Assembly: GCA_025453305.1 (NCBI GenBank) | Contig: JALOQO010000045.1 | Coordinates: forward strand, 1-5,581 | Direction: 5' to 3' | Source of the DNA: Patescibacteria group bacterium | GTDB lineage: Bacteria; Patescibacteriota; Saccharimonadia; Saccharimonadales; CAIOMD01 | Length of the DNA stretch: 5,581 bases | Shown: positions 1 through 4,232 of the stretch, piece after piece | Numbering within the stretch: the stretch's first letter is position 1 | Layout: each line of letters starts with the position of its first letter | Notes under the pieces: generated by a model | Databases searched by the model: none | What the model saw: only the letters and a program-made list of their open reading frames with translations | Told to the model about the DNA's origin: nothing | Program-made: the position numbers and the translations under genes

Positions 1-106
1 AGGTTGCCGGAGCCCTCTCGGGCAGCCGTCTCGAGGGCAGCAAGCGCGTGGTCCACGGCTTGAACAATCTTGTGAACGGCCCGCTCGATCCATGAAACAA
101 ACCCGC
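1..106. other. GC-rich edge segment, probably foreign or chimeric
   Basis: The first 100 bases are 62% G+C by hand count, against clearly A+T-rich sequence after about position 120. Several frames are open and all have G/C-rich third positions. The plus-strand frame from position 3 runs 30 codons to a TGA at 93-95 (ends NGPLDP), and a minus-strand frame gives helical-looking sequence (WIERAVHKIVQAVDHAL). I cannot tell which, if either, is real, and I recognise no family. MraY similarity stops where this segment begins. It could be a contig-edge assembly chimera or a true recombination junction. Confidence 0.55.
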
Positions 107-481
107 GCCAACTACTCCGCCACCTTTACCACTAACATAAATTGCATCATCTATTATTCCTATTAAACCACCGCCAATTAGTGCCGCCAAAGGTAGCCAA
201 GTCTGACCCCTATCTAGGTTTAGGGCTAAAGTAACTATAGCTATACTTACTACCATTACTATGCCGGCCATCCTGGGGATTGTTCGCTTTATTCTTTGCT
301 GGGCTACTACCGATAATTTATCGCCACTAGTTGATAGGGTTCGATCGCGCTTTTTCCACCACTTGTACTTATAGGCAAAGTGGGTGTATATAGGTGTTAG
401 GGCCATTGCAACAATAAAAGAAATAATGCTAAGGATCATTATGAATGCAACATGATCGGTTATGTTAGATATTTCTTGCAC
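2..481 (-). CDS. mraY: MraY-type phospho-N-acetylmuramoyl-pentapeptide transferase, N-terminal part only
   Basis: MraY transfers phospho-MurNAc-pentapeptide from UDP to undecaprenyl phosphate at the inner membrane, making lipid I for peptidoglycan. The translation from GTG at 481 has a first hydrophobic helix (about residues 11-30), a basic cytoplasmic stretch (YKYKWWKKRDR), PRMAG at 69-73 where the family has P-T-M-G-G, a second helix (74-90), a third hydrophobic stretch, and the Asp-Asp pair at 111-112 expected for Mg binding. The frame is open upstream only to a TAA at 497-499. The GTG is therefore the best start; an ATG at 439 would cut into the first helix. Recognisable similarity ends near residue 125 (about position 107). 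The frame stays open to the window edge, but residues encoded in the GC-rich segment do not look like MraY. About two thirds of a normal protein (320-360 residues) is missing. Confidence 0.75.
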   Translation of the reverse strand, partial: MQEISNITDHVAFIMILSIISFIVAMALTPIYTHFAYKYKWWKKRDRTLSTSGDKLSVVAQQRIKRTIPRMAGIVMVVSIAIVTLALNLDRGQTWLPLAALIGGGLIGIIDDAIYVSGKGGGVVGAGLFHGSSGPFTRLFKPWTTRLLPSRRLPERAPAT

Positions 482-486
482 GATTG

Positions 487-515
487 TATATGATATTTAC
501 CTTATTTTTTGACAA
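487..515 (-). promoter_or_regulatory. tentative promoter for mraY
   Basis: On the minus strand, TTGTCA (515-510) is followed after 17 bases by CATATA (492-487), just upstream of the GTG at 481. TATCAT (495-490) is an alternative -10 box lying 8 bases from the GTG. The -35 part lies in the near-palindrome TTTGACAAA (508-516), which also offers TTGACA on the plus strand. The boxes are weak and the assignment is uncertain. Confidence 0.25.
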
Positions 516-570
516 ACTAAGTACAATTCTACAGTATGCAATATTGTTATAGCAATAATAAAAAACGATA

Positions 571-576
571 TATAAT
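571..576 (+). promoter_or_regulatory. -10 box for the P-loop kinase gene
   Basis: A perfect TATAAT lies 26 bases before the ATG at 603, giving a predicted leader of about 20 bases that holds a Shine-Dalgarno sequence. There is no TGN extension and no good -35 at 17 bases. TTGTTA at 544-549 is 21 bases away, and TTGACA at 509-514 is too distant for this box. This layout differs from the promoters of the five genes further right. Confidence 0.4.
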
Positions 577-591
577 TGTTAACAGACTAAT

Positions 592-596
592 AAGGA
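592..596 (+). promoter_or_regulatory. ribosome binding site (AAGGA) of the P-loop kinase gene
   Basis: AAGGA ends 6 bases before the ATG at 603, a normal Shine-Dalgarno spacing, and fixes that start. It is the only clear Shine-Dalgarno sequence in front of a complete gene in this window. Confidence 0.7.
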
Positions 597-602
597 TTAA
601 AT

Positions 603-1199
603 ATGCCAGATACTAATTTTAAATCACAATTACCGGTTTTGTGTTTTATCAGGGGGCTGCCCGGTAGCGGTAAAACCTATTTTGCGAAGCACCTTTTTGA
701 TTTTATAGAAACTGATCAAAAAATATTACTAGACCCAGATGCAACCGACTATAACAGCAAGGAGTACAAAAACCATGTTATTGAGCAAACCAAAGAAGGT
801 GTAGACCCCAAACTGTTTCCATACAGATTCTTAAGAACTCAGGCTTACGACGCGATTGAACAACACAAAATAATAATCTGGAACCAACCCTTCTCAAACA
901 TAGATATTCTTAAAAAAGTAATAGCAAGGTTACAAGAACACGCCCAAGAACATGATACAAAACTGCAAATATTATTTGTGGAAACAGATATAGACCCTAC
1001 TATTGCTTGGCAACGAGTTACGGATCGTAAAAACAAAGGTGGCCATGGTCCGTCAGAGGAAATATTTAAAACATTCGTTAACCAATACAGTTCTGTAGAA
1101 AGCCTTGGTTACCCAACCATTAGTATAGATGGCCAAAAGGATCCTGTTCTTAATATCCAACCTGTTATTTCTAAAATATTTGATTTACAAAAAACCTAA
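603..1199 (+). CDS. P-loop NTPase, small-molecule or nucleic-acid kinase-like (AAA_33/zeta-toxin-like fold)
   Basis: A 198-residue predicted cytoplasmic ATP-binding protein. The Walker A motif GLPGSGKT is at 18-25 after a short beta strand (VLCFIR). LDPD at 43-46 sits where kinases of this group bind substrate or metal, IIIWNQPFS (90-98) fits the next strand, and LFVETD (124-129) another. R138 and R142 followed by GGHGP (146-150) look like the Arg-rich lid; zeta toxins and related kinases have R...GGH..P here. These features suggest phosphate transfer to a small molecule, nucleotide sugar or RNA end. The substrate cannot be read from the sequence. The start at 603 is supported by AAGGA six bases upstream. 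No epsilon-like antitoxin gene lies next to it, so a toxin role is not supported. It stands alone between divergent mraY and the tRNA pair. Confidence 0.75.
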   Translation: MPDTNFKSQLPVLCFIRGLPGSGKTYFAKHLFDFIETDQKILLDPDATDYNSKEYKNHVIEQTKEGVDPKLFPYRFLRTQAYDAIEQHKIIIWNQPFSNIDILKKVIARLQEHAQEHDTKLQILFVETDIDPTIAWQRVTDRKNKGGHGPSEEIFKTFVNQYSSVESLGYPTISIDGQKDPVLNIQPVISKIFDLQKT

Positions 1200-1228
1200 C
1201 TTACAAATAATAAATAGGTGTCTTAATA

Positions 1229-1237
1229 TGTTATAAT
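1229..1237 (+). promoter_or_regulatory. extended -10 promoter of tRNA-Gly
   Basis: TGT-TATAAT is a perfect -10 with the TGN extension, ending 19 bases before the tRNA 5' end. No convincing -35 is seen at 17 bases. The short leader would be removed by RNase P. Confidence 0.6.
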
Positions 1238-1256
1238 TACCCTTGTTAATGATATT

Positions 1257-1331
1257 GCGGGATTCGTATAACGGCTAATATATAAGTTTTCCAAACTTAG
1301 GACGGGAGTTCGATTCTCCCATCCCGCACCA
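1257..1331 (+). tRNA. tRNA-Gly(UCC)
   Basis: A full cloverleaf of 75 bases including an encoded CCA. Acceptor stem GCGGGAT/ATCCCGC (1257-1263 with 1321-1327), D stem GTAT/ATAT, anticodon stem TAAGT/ACTTA with loop TTTCCAA and anticodon TCC at 1290-1292, a four-base variable loop, and T arm GGGAG-TTCGATT-CTCCC. The discriminator is A1328, followed by CCA at 1329-1331. The anticodon reads GGA and possibly other GGN codons. Confidence 0.95.
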
Positions 1332-1341
1332 CAAAGGTATT

Positions 1342-1370
1342 CTCACCAAAGGTGAGTCGAATCTTGATTC
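1342..1370 (+). repeat. double hairpin after tRNA-Gly; first copy of a 20-base repeat
   Basis: CTCACC-AAA-GGTGAG (1342-1356) is a perfect 6-bp hairpin, followed by GAATC-TT-GATTC (1359-1370), a second perfect stem. The first 20 bases recur at 1632-1651 with two A-to-G changes, one in the loop and one that keeps pairing as G-U. No T run follows, so it is a poor terminator. It may be a processing signal or a repeat element. Confidence 0.6.
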
Positions 1371-1391
1371 AAACCCCCTTAACAAACATAA

Positions 1392-1397
1392 TATAAC
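1392..1397 (+). promoter_or_regulatory. possible -10 box of tRNA-Arg
   Basis: TATAAC ends 7 bases before the tRNA-Arg 5' end at 1405, which would start transcription at or near the mature end. There is no TGN and no clear -35. The gene may also be read from the tRNA-Gly promoter. Confidence 0.35.
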
Positions 1398-1404
1398 GGT
1401 ACCT

Positions 1405-1481
1405 GCCCCGGTAGCTCAGTGGATTAGAGCGATGGGCTTCTATCCCACAGGTCGGGGGTTCGAATCCCTCCCGGGGTACCA
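1405..1481 (+). tRNA. tRNA-Arg(UCU)
   Basis: A cloverleaf of 77 bases with an encoded CCA. Acceptor stem GCCCCGG/CCGGGGT (G-U at the first pair), D stem GCTC/GAGC, anticodon loop CTTCTAT with anticodon TCT at 1439-1441, five-base variable loop, T arm GGGGG-TTCGAAT-CCCTC with one G-U, discriminator A1478 and CCA 1479-1481. The first anticodon-stem pair (A1432-C1448) is mismatched. It should read AGA and AGG, suited to an A+T-rich genome. The leader GGTA (1398-1401) could pair with TACC (1477-1480) at the 3' end of the precursor. Confidence 0.95.
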
Positions 1482-1519
1482 ATTCAATGAGCGGTGAATG
1501 TCACCGCTTTTTGAATTGG
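1479..1519 (+). terminator. intrinsic terminator after tRNA-Arg, nested in an outer inverted repeat
   Basis: Core hairpin AGCGGTGA-ATG-TCACCGCT (1490-1508) is a perfect 8-bp stem followed by a T run through 1512. Around it, CCAATTCAA (1479-1487) and TTGAATTGG (1511-1519) form a further perfect 9-bp stem that starts within the tRNA CCA end. The outer arms make the structure nearly symmetrical, so it may also act on the minus strand. Confidence 0.85.
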
Positions 1520-1660
1520 TATATTGTGTGAACTCGAACTCACGGCCAAAAAGGTCGGGGTGAAGATTGCCAGTGGCAATTTGGAAACGAATCTTCTCTT
1601 GCAAACTTGTTTGCATAGACGAAGTTCGGGGCTCGCCGAAGGTGAGTCGAAAGCTCCTCC
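1520..1660. other. hairpin-rich spacer without a convincing gene
   Basis: Short frames on both strands look random. The stretch is packed with small inverted repeats: GTGA/TCAC flanking ACTCGAAC near 1530-1541, GGCC-AAAAA-GGTC near 1542-1554, GAAGATT/AATCTTC (1562-1568 with 1590-1596) which competes with ATTGCC-AGT-GGCAAT (1566-1580), and GCAAAC-TT-GTTTGC (1601-1614). The terminator-like hairpin at 1699-1720 lies further on. A structured non-coding RNA or decayed RNA-gene array is possible. No own promoter is evident and the preceding terminator would limit read-through. Confidence 0.4.
1632..1651 (+). repeat. second copy of the 20-base GGTGAGTCGAA hairpin repeat
   Basis: This stretch matches 1342-1361 at 18 of 20 positions. 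The stem CTCGCC/GGTGAG keeps all six pairs, one as G-U, and the loop is GAA instead of AAA. An additional 8-base match, CGAATCTT, links 1358-1365 with 1588-1595, so pieces of the spacer after tRNA-Gly recur here. Confidence 0.55.
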
Positions 1661-1698
1661 CAGTGTGCCAAGCATACCCGTCCGTCTTCTGACGGAAG

Positions 1699-1720
1699 CA
1701 TTATCGAAAGATAATGTTTT
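1699..1720 (+). terminator. GNRA-loop hairpin with T run
   Basis: CATTATC-GAAA-GATAATG is a perfect 7-bp stem with a GAAA tetraloop followed by TTTT. The stem is A+T rich, so termination may be modest. It occupies the place where the -35 box of the next promoter would be and would insulate that gene from upstream transcription. Confidence 0.5.
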
Positions 1721-1725
1721 ATATT

Positions 1726-1734
1726 TGGTATAAT
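1726..1734 (+). promoter_or_regulatory. extended -10 promoter for a leaderless mRNA
   Basis: TGG-TATAAT ends exactly 6 bases before the ATG at 1741, so transcription should begin at or beside the A of ATG. No Shine-Dalgarno sequence fits and the -35 position holds GAAAGA. This supports 1741 as start rather than the in-frame ATG at 1714, which would place the promoter inside the gene. Confidence 0.7.
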
Positions 1735-1740
1735 CACCAT

Positions 1741-2493
1741 ATGAGACTACTGCAGTGGAACATACTATATAAAGAGAACCCTGATTATATAATCAAGTTT
1801 ATAAAAGAATATAGTCCCGATATTGTATGTTTGCAAGAGCTTGCAGTTAAGCCTTATCAATACCCTCATATATCTAATGTGGCTAGCTATATAGCTTCTA
1901 AGACAAGTATGAACTTTTACTCTGAAGAAGCGCAACGCTGGGTAGACGATATCGAGATGGACGCTACTGGTAACGGCATTTTTACAAAACATAAAATAAA
2001 TCGCAAATTTGCAAAATATATCCAAGAACCAGCCGTAGGCTCTAAAGACTATGCAAATGAAGGAAGAATATATATAGAGTGCGATATAGAGATTTCAGAC
2101 CAAAACTATACTATCGGCACAACCCATATGTCTTACACCCACAAATTTGAAATAACCGAAGCAAAAAAGCAAGAAGTCGACAATTTAATAGATATAATTG
2201 ATATAAATAAGAAAAAATATATATTTTCAGGTGATTTAAATTCTTTGCCCAGCTCGTATACCATTAAAAGATTGTCAGAAGTGCTGACAAATTGTGGACC
2301 AAGCAATAACAAAAATACCTGGACTACTAAACCGTTTGAATATCAAGGGTTTAAAGCGAATACCTTAGATTGGAGGCTGGATTATGTTTTTTCATCTTCT
2401 GATATGTATTGCCATTCTTCTGAAATAATCAATACAAAATATTCAGATCACCTACCAATCATTGCTGAGTTTAAATTAGATACAGGGTCTTAG
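1741..2493 (+). CDS. endonuclease/exonuclease/phosphatase (EEP) superfamily hydrolase
   Basis: A 250-residue protein that covers a whole EEP domain, the metal-dependent phosphoesterase fold shared by ExoIII, DNase I and inositol phosphatases. Visible motifs in order: QWNI with N7, CLQE with metal-ligand E33, GTTHMSY with H129, SGDLNSLP with D165 and N167, LDWRLDYVF with D214, and YSDHLPI with D236-H237. All expected catalytic residues are present. No signal peptide or membrane segment is seen, so the protein is probably cytoplasmic. The substrate (DNA, RNA cap-like ends or a phosphorylated metabolite) is not decided by sequence; the lack of extra DNA-binding elements leaves all open. The start at 1741 is chosen because QWNI then sits at the N terminus, as is typical, and because the -10 box is 6 bases upstream. 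The 27 bases before it are the promoter. Direct repeats lie on both sides. Confidence 0.85.
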   Translation: MRLLQWNILYKENPDYIIKFIKEYSPDIVCLQELAVKPYQYPHISNVASYIASKTSMNFYSEEAQRWVDDIEMDATGNGIFTKHKINRKFAKYIQEPAVGSKDYANEGRIYIECDIEISDQNYTIGTTHMSYTHKFEITEAKKQEVDNLIDIIDINKKKYIFSGDLNSLPSSYTIKRLSEVLTNCGPSNNKNTWTTKPFEYQGFKANTLDWRLDYVFSSSDMYCHSSEIINTKYSDHLPIIAEFKLDTGS

Positions 2494-2546
2494 CATCGTA
2501 TACGACAGTGTGCTAAGCATACCTGTCAGTCTTCTGATGGAAACAT

Positions 2547-2567
2547 TATCGAAAGATAGCTTTTTTT
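2547..2567 (+). terminator. hairpin and T7 run after the phosphatase-fold gene
   Basis: TATC-GAAA-GATA then GC and seven T. The stem is short (4 bp plus a wobble), but the T run is longer than in copy 1. It lies 54 bases after the stop at 2493 and 4 bases before the next extended -10. Confidence 0.45.
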
Positions 2568-2570
2568 ATT

Positions 2571-2579
2571 TGTTATAAT
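2571..2579 (+). promoter_or_regulatory. extended -10 promoter for a leaderless mRNA
   Basis: TGT-TATAAT ends 7 bases before the ATG at 2587, and no Shine-Dalgarno sequence lies between. The -35 position again reads GAAAGA, part of the hairpin loop and stem. The predicted transcription start is at or next to the start codon. Confidence 0.7.
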
Positions 2580-2586
2580 CAAATTT

Positions 2587-3339
2587 ATGACAGTAACACA
2601 ACCAAACCAAGATACTGCTTCCTATACTAGAATGACTGCAGAAGTCTATGATGCTATTTATTGCAGAAAAGACTATAAAGCAGAAGCAGAGGCTTTAAAA
2701 GATTTTGTATTAAAGTATAAAGAATCAAATGGAAACGAATTACTGGATGTTGCATGTGGAACAGGTCTTCATTTGCCTTATTTAACTGACGCCTTTGCAA
2801 TCACTGGCGTAGATTTATCAGAGCAACAATTGGAAGCTGCCAGAGAAAGATTACCGGATTTAGAATTTACTCAGGGAGATATGCGTAATTTTTATCTTAA
2901 TAAGCAATTTGATGTTGTTACTTGCCTGTTTAGCTCTATTGGTTATGTGCATCCTTACGAAGAGCTTGTTAAGGCAATAGGAAATATGAACAAGCATCTT
3001 AAACCTGGTGGAGTAATGCTTATAGAGCCATGGTTACAACCCGGAGTATTTGACCCAAATAGGCCTCCTCATACGGAAGTCGGTGAATTGCCAGAGAGAG
3101 GTATTAAGGTTACTAGAACTGGTACTAATAGCCTTGATGGTAACATTTCTATACTTACGCTACATAATCTAGTAGAAAGTCCTGATGGGAAATACGAATT
3201 CACAGAAGAGCATAAACTAGCTATGTATTCAAAAGATGAGCTAGCTAGTGCATTTAAAGAAGCTGGCCTAAATATGGAATGGCAAGATCAGGGATTATCA
3301 GCTAGAGGCCTCTGCGTTGCCGTAAAACCAACTGACTAA
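2587..3339 (+). CDS. class I SAM-dependent methyltransferase
   Basis: A 250-residue Rossmann-fold methyltransferase. Motif I LDVACGTG at 53-60 binds SAM, GVDLSEQQL at 74-82 carries the acidic residue for the ribose hydroxyls, GD at 97-98 lies near the adenine, FDVVTCLFSSIGYV at 108-121 is motif IV, and LKPGGVMLIEPW at 138-149 is motif VI. The N-terminal YDAIY (21-25) and the EPW after motif VI resemble small-molecule N-methyltransferases such as the sugar N,N-dimethyltransferases of the DesVI/TylM1 type. That comparison is from memory, and the acceptor is unknown. The length is typical for a stand-alone enzyme. The start at 2587 is fixed by a -10 box 7 bases upstream, leaving no leader. It is separated from the next gene by a strong terminator, so it is probably transcribed alone. 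No sugar or antibiotic biosynthesis genes are nearby. Confidence 0.85.
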   Translation: MTVTQPNQDTASYTRMTAEVYDAIYCRKDYKAEAEALKDFVLKYKESNGNELLDVACGTGLHLPYLTDAFAITGVDLSEQQLEAARERLPDLEFTQGDMRNFYLNKQFDVVTCLFSSIGYVHPYEELVKAIGNMNKHLKPGGVMLIEPWLQPGVFDPNRPPHTEVGELPERGIKVTRTGTNSLDGNISILTLHNLVESPDGKYEFTEEHKLAMYSKDELASAFKEAGLNMEWQDQGLSARGLCVAVKPTD

Positions 3340-3392
3340 CAATACAAAAATATTAATCAAAGCATAGTCCTGACTTAGTATGCGACAGTGTA

Positions 3393-3433
3393 CCAATGAA
3401 AGGGTCGGTCTTTATGACCGGTTTTTTCATTGG
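3393..3433 (+). terminator. intrinsic terminator nested in an outer inverted repeat
   Basis: Inner hairpin CGGTC-TTTAT-GACCG (3406-3420) is followed by G and six T. The outer arms CCAATGAAA (3393-3401) and TTTCATTGG (3425-3433) pair perfectly over 9 bp. The design matches the terminator at 1479-1519, whose outer arms also begin CCAAT and end ATTGG. It ends transcription of the methyltransferase gene and is followed 10 bases later by the next promoter. Confidence 0.8.
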
Positions 3434-3443
3434 AAAATCTTTT

Positions 3444-3452
3444 TGTTATTAT
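3444..3452 (+). promoter_or_regulatory. extended -10 promoter for a leaderless mRNA
   Basis: TGT-TATTAT ends 6 bases before the ATG at 3459. TTTTCA at 3424-3429, 17 bases upstream, matches four of six -35 consensus positions and overlaps the terminator's outer arm. No Shine-Dalgarno sequence is present. The longer in-frame start at 3396 would lie inside the terminator and is rejected. Confidence 0.6.
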
Positions 3453-3458
3453 AAAATA

Positions 3459-4046
3459 ATGAAAACTGTGCTTTTTGTACCCAGCTATATGGAGGATATC
3501 AATTCAAGAGACTATAAAACACTCATAAAAAACCTAGGAGGTAATGGTTATAAAATAATCTTCGTTTCAATAAACTGGAAATATAAAACAATAGATGATT
3601 GGATAAAAAACTTAGACGATGAATACAATAAACATGAAACCGCAAACACAATTCTAGCTGGTTTTTCTTATGGTGCTATGACCGCGTTTATGGCAGCCAC
3701 AAAAAGAAACCCTGCTGAGCTTTGGCTGTTTTCTTTATCGCCTTACTTTAAAGAAGATATTGAAAGCCCTAAAATGAGGCCAGCATGGTTAAGATTGATT
3801 GGTAAAAAACGAGTAAAGGCTTTTTCTGAATTAGTGTTTAATGATTTATCTAATAAAATAAAGTGTAGGACACTCATATTTGCAGGACAAAAAGAAATGG
3901 ATAAATACCCTGGGCTTAACTTTAGAGCCAAAGATGCCCACAAAAAAATAAAAGAAAGTGAATTATTTATAGCTGAATATGCCGGGCATGATGTAGCTCA
4001 TCCAAATTATATATCTACAATTATCAAAGCGGTTAGTATTTCCTAG
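3459..4046 (+). CDS. small alpha/beta-hydrolase fold protein
   Basis: A 195-residue predicted cytoplasmic hydrolase. The N terminus TVLFVPSY (3-10) is the first core strand and loop. ILAGFSYGA (65-73) is the nucleophile elbow G-x-S-x-G with S70. LIFAGQKEMDKYP (139-151) fits the strand carrying the acidic triad member (E146 or D148), and YAGHDVAHP (174-182) supplies the catalytic His, probably H177. The full Ser-acid-His set is thus plausible. It is short for the superfamily and has little room for a cap domain, as in small serine esterases and dienelactone-hydrolase-like proteins. The substrate is unknown. The start at 3459 removes 21 residues that would be encoded by the terminator and promoter. 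No signal peptide is seen. The gene is A+T rich like its neighbours. Confidence 0.75.
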   Translation: MKTVLFVPSYMEDINSRDYKTLIKNLGGNGYKIIFVSINWKYKTIDDWIKNLDDEYNKHETANTILAGFSYGAMTAFMAATKRNPAELWLFSLSPYFKEDIESPKMRPAWLRLIGKKRVKAFSELVFNDLSNKIKCRTLIFAGQKEMDKYPGLNFRAKDAHKKIKESELFIAEYAGHDVAHPNYISTIIKAVSIS

Positions 4047-4079
4047 TATCTCTGTTTTTAAAATAACAATTATAACTTT

Positions 4080-4100
4080 TGGTATAATTCTTTTTATACC
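4080..4100 (+). promoter_or_regulatory. orphan extended -10 box within an inverted repeat
   Basis: TGG-TATAAT (4080-4088) is as good as the gene promoters, but no start codon follows at 6-7 bases and no sizeable reading frame begins before 4233. GGTATAA (4081-4087) and TTATACC (4094-4100) form a perfect 7-bp inverted repeat over the -10 and the expected start site, which could be an operator or a short hairpin. The rest of the 186-base spacer (4047-4232) is A+T rich with no other clear signal. It may make a long leader or a small RNA, or be a relic of a lost gene. Confidence 0.4.
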
Positions 4101-4217
4101 TAAACCATTCGATTATTTGTATTTCAAGATATTGAGTAATGTTTATTAATTTAATTTAACTGTGTTAGGAATATATATTTTAATAAATAATTACTAACCA
4201 GTCTATTTTAAGGTTTG

Positions 4218-4226
4218 TGGTATCAT
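4218..4226 (+). promoter_or_regulatory. extended -10 promoter for a leaderless mRNA
   Basis: TGG-TATCAT ends 6 bases before the ATG at 4233, with no Shine-Dalgarno sequence and no -35 box at 17 bases. It lies inside the six extra codons that a TTG start at 4215 would add, so 4233 is preferred. Confidence 0.6.
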
Positions 4227-4232
4227 TTATTA

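Larger units (their letters stand above)
1661..1734 (+). repeat. terminator-promoter module, copy 1
   Basis: A 74-base unit that matches 2506-2579 without gaps at 64 of 74 positions. In order it holds hairpin GTGTGC-CAA-GCATAC (1663-1677), hairpin TCCGTC-TTCT-GACGGA (1681-1696), hairpin CATTATC-GAAA-GATAATG with a T run, and an extended -10 box. It ends 6 bases before the ATG of the downstream gene. The two copies bracket the phosphatase-fold gene as direct repeats. Confidence 0.8.
2506..2579 (+). repeat. terminator-promoter module, copy 2
   Basis: Matches 1661-1734 at 64 of 74 positions with no gap. Hairpin GTGTGC-TAA-GCATAC (2508-2522) is fully kept. The second hairpin has one mismatch and a G-U pair. 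The third is reduced to TATC-GAAA-GATA plus a flanking T-G wobble but is followed by seven T. The extended -10 box is kept as TGT-TATAAT. Just upstream, GTATACGACAGTGT (2498-2511) recurs with one change at 3378-3391. Confidence 0.8.

Noticed and set aside
1524..1552. T-arm-like and CCA-like sequence on the minus strand (GAGTTCGAGTTCAC, then ATACCA), hinting at a tRNA
   Set aside because: The T loop has the wrong size for a good stem, and no matching 5' acceptor strand or anticodon arm is found.
1484..1740. Short overlapping reading frames on both strands between tRNA-Arg and the EEP gene
   Set aside because: They overlap hairpins, the terminator and the promoter, resemble no protein family, and contradict each other in frame and strand.
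1714..1740. Longer N terminus of the EEP protein from ATG 1714
   Set aside because: It would be encoded by the -10 box, puts nine residues before the first motif, and has no Shine-Dalgarno sequence.
1661..2579. Integron-type gene cassette array with attC sites
   Set aside because: The repeated spacers contain promoters and terminators but no recognisable attC core pairs, and no integrase gene is in the window.
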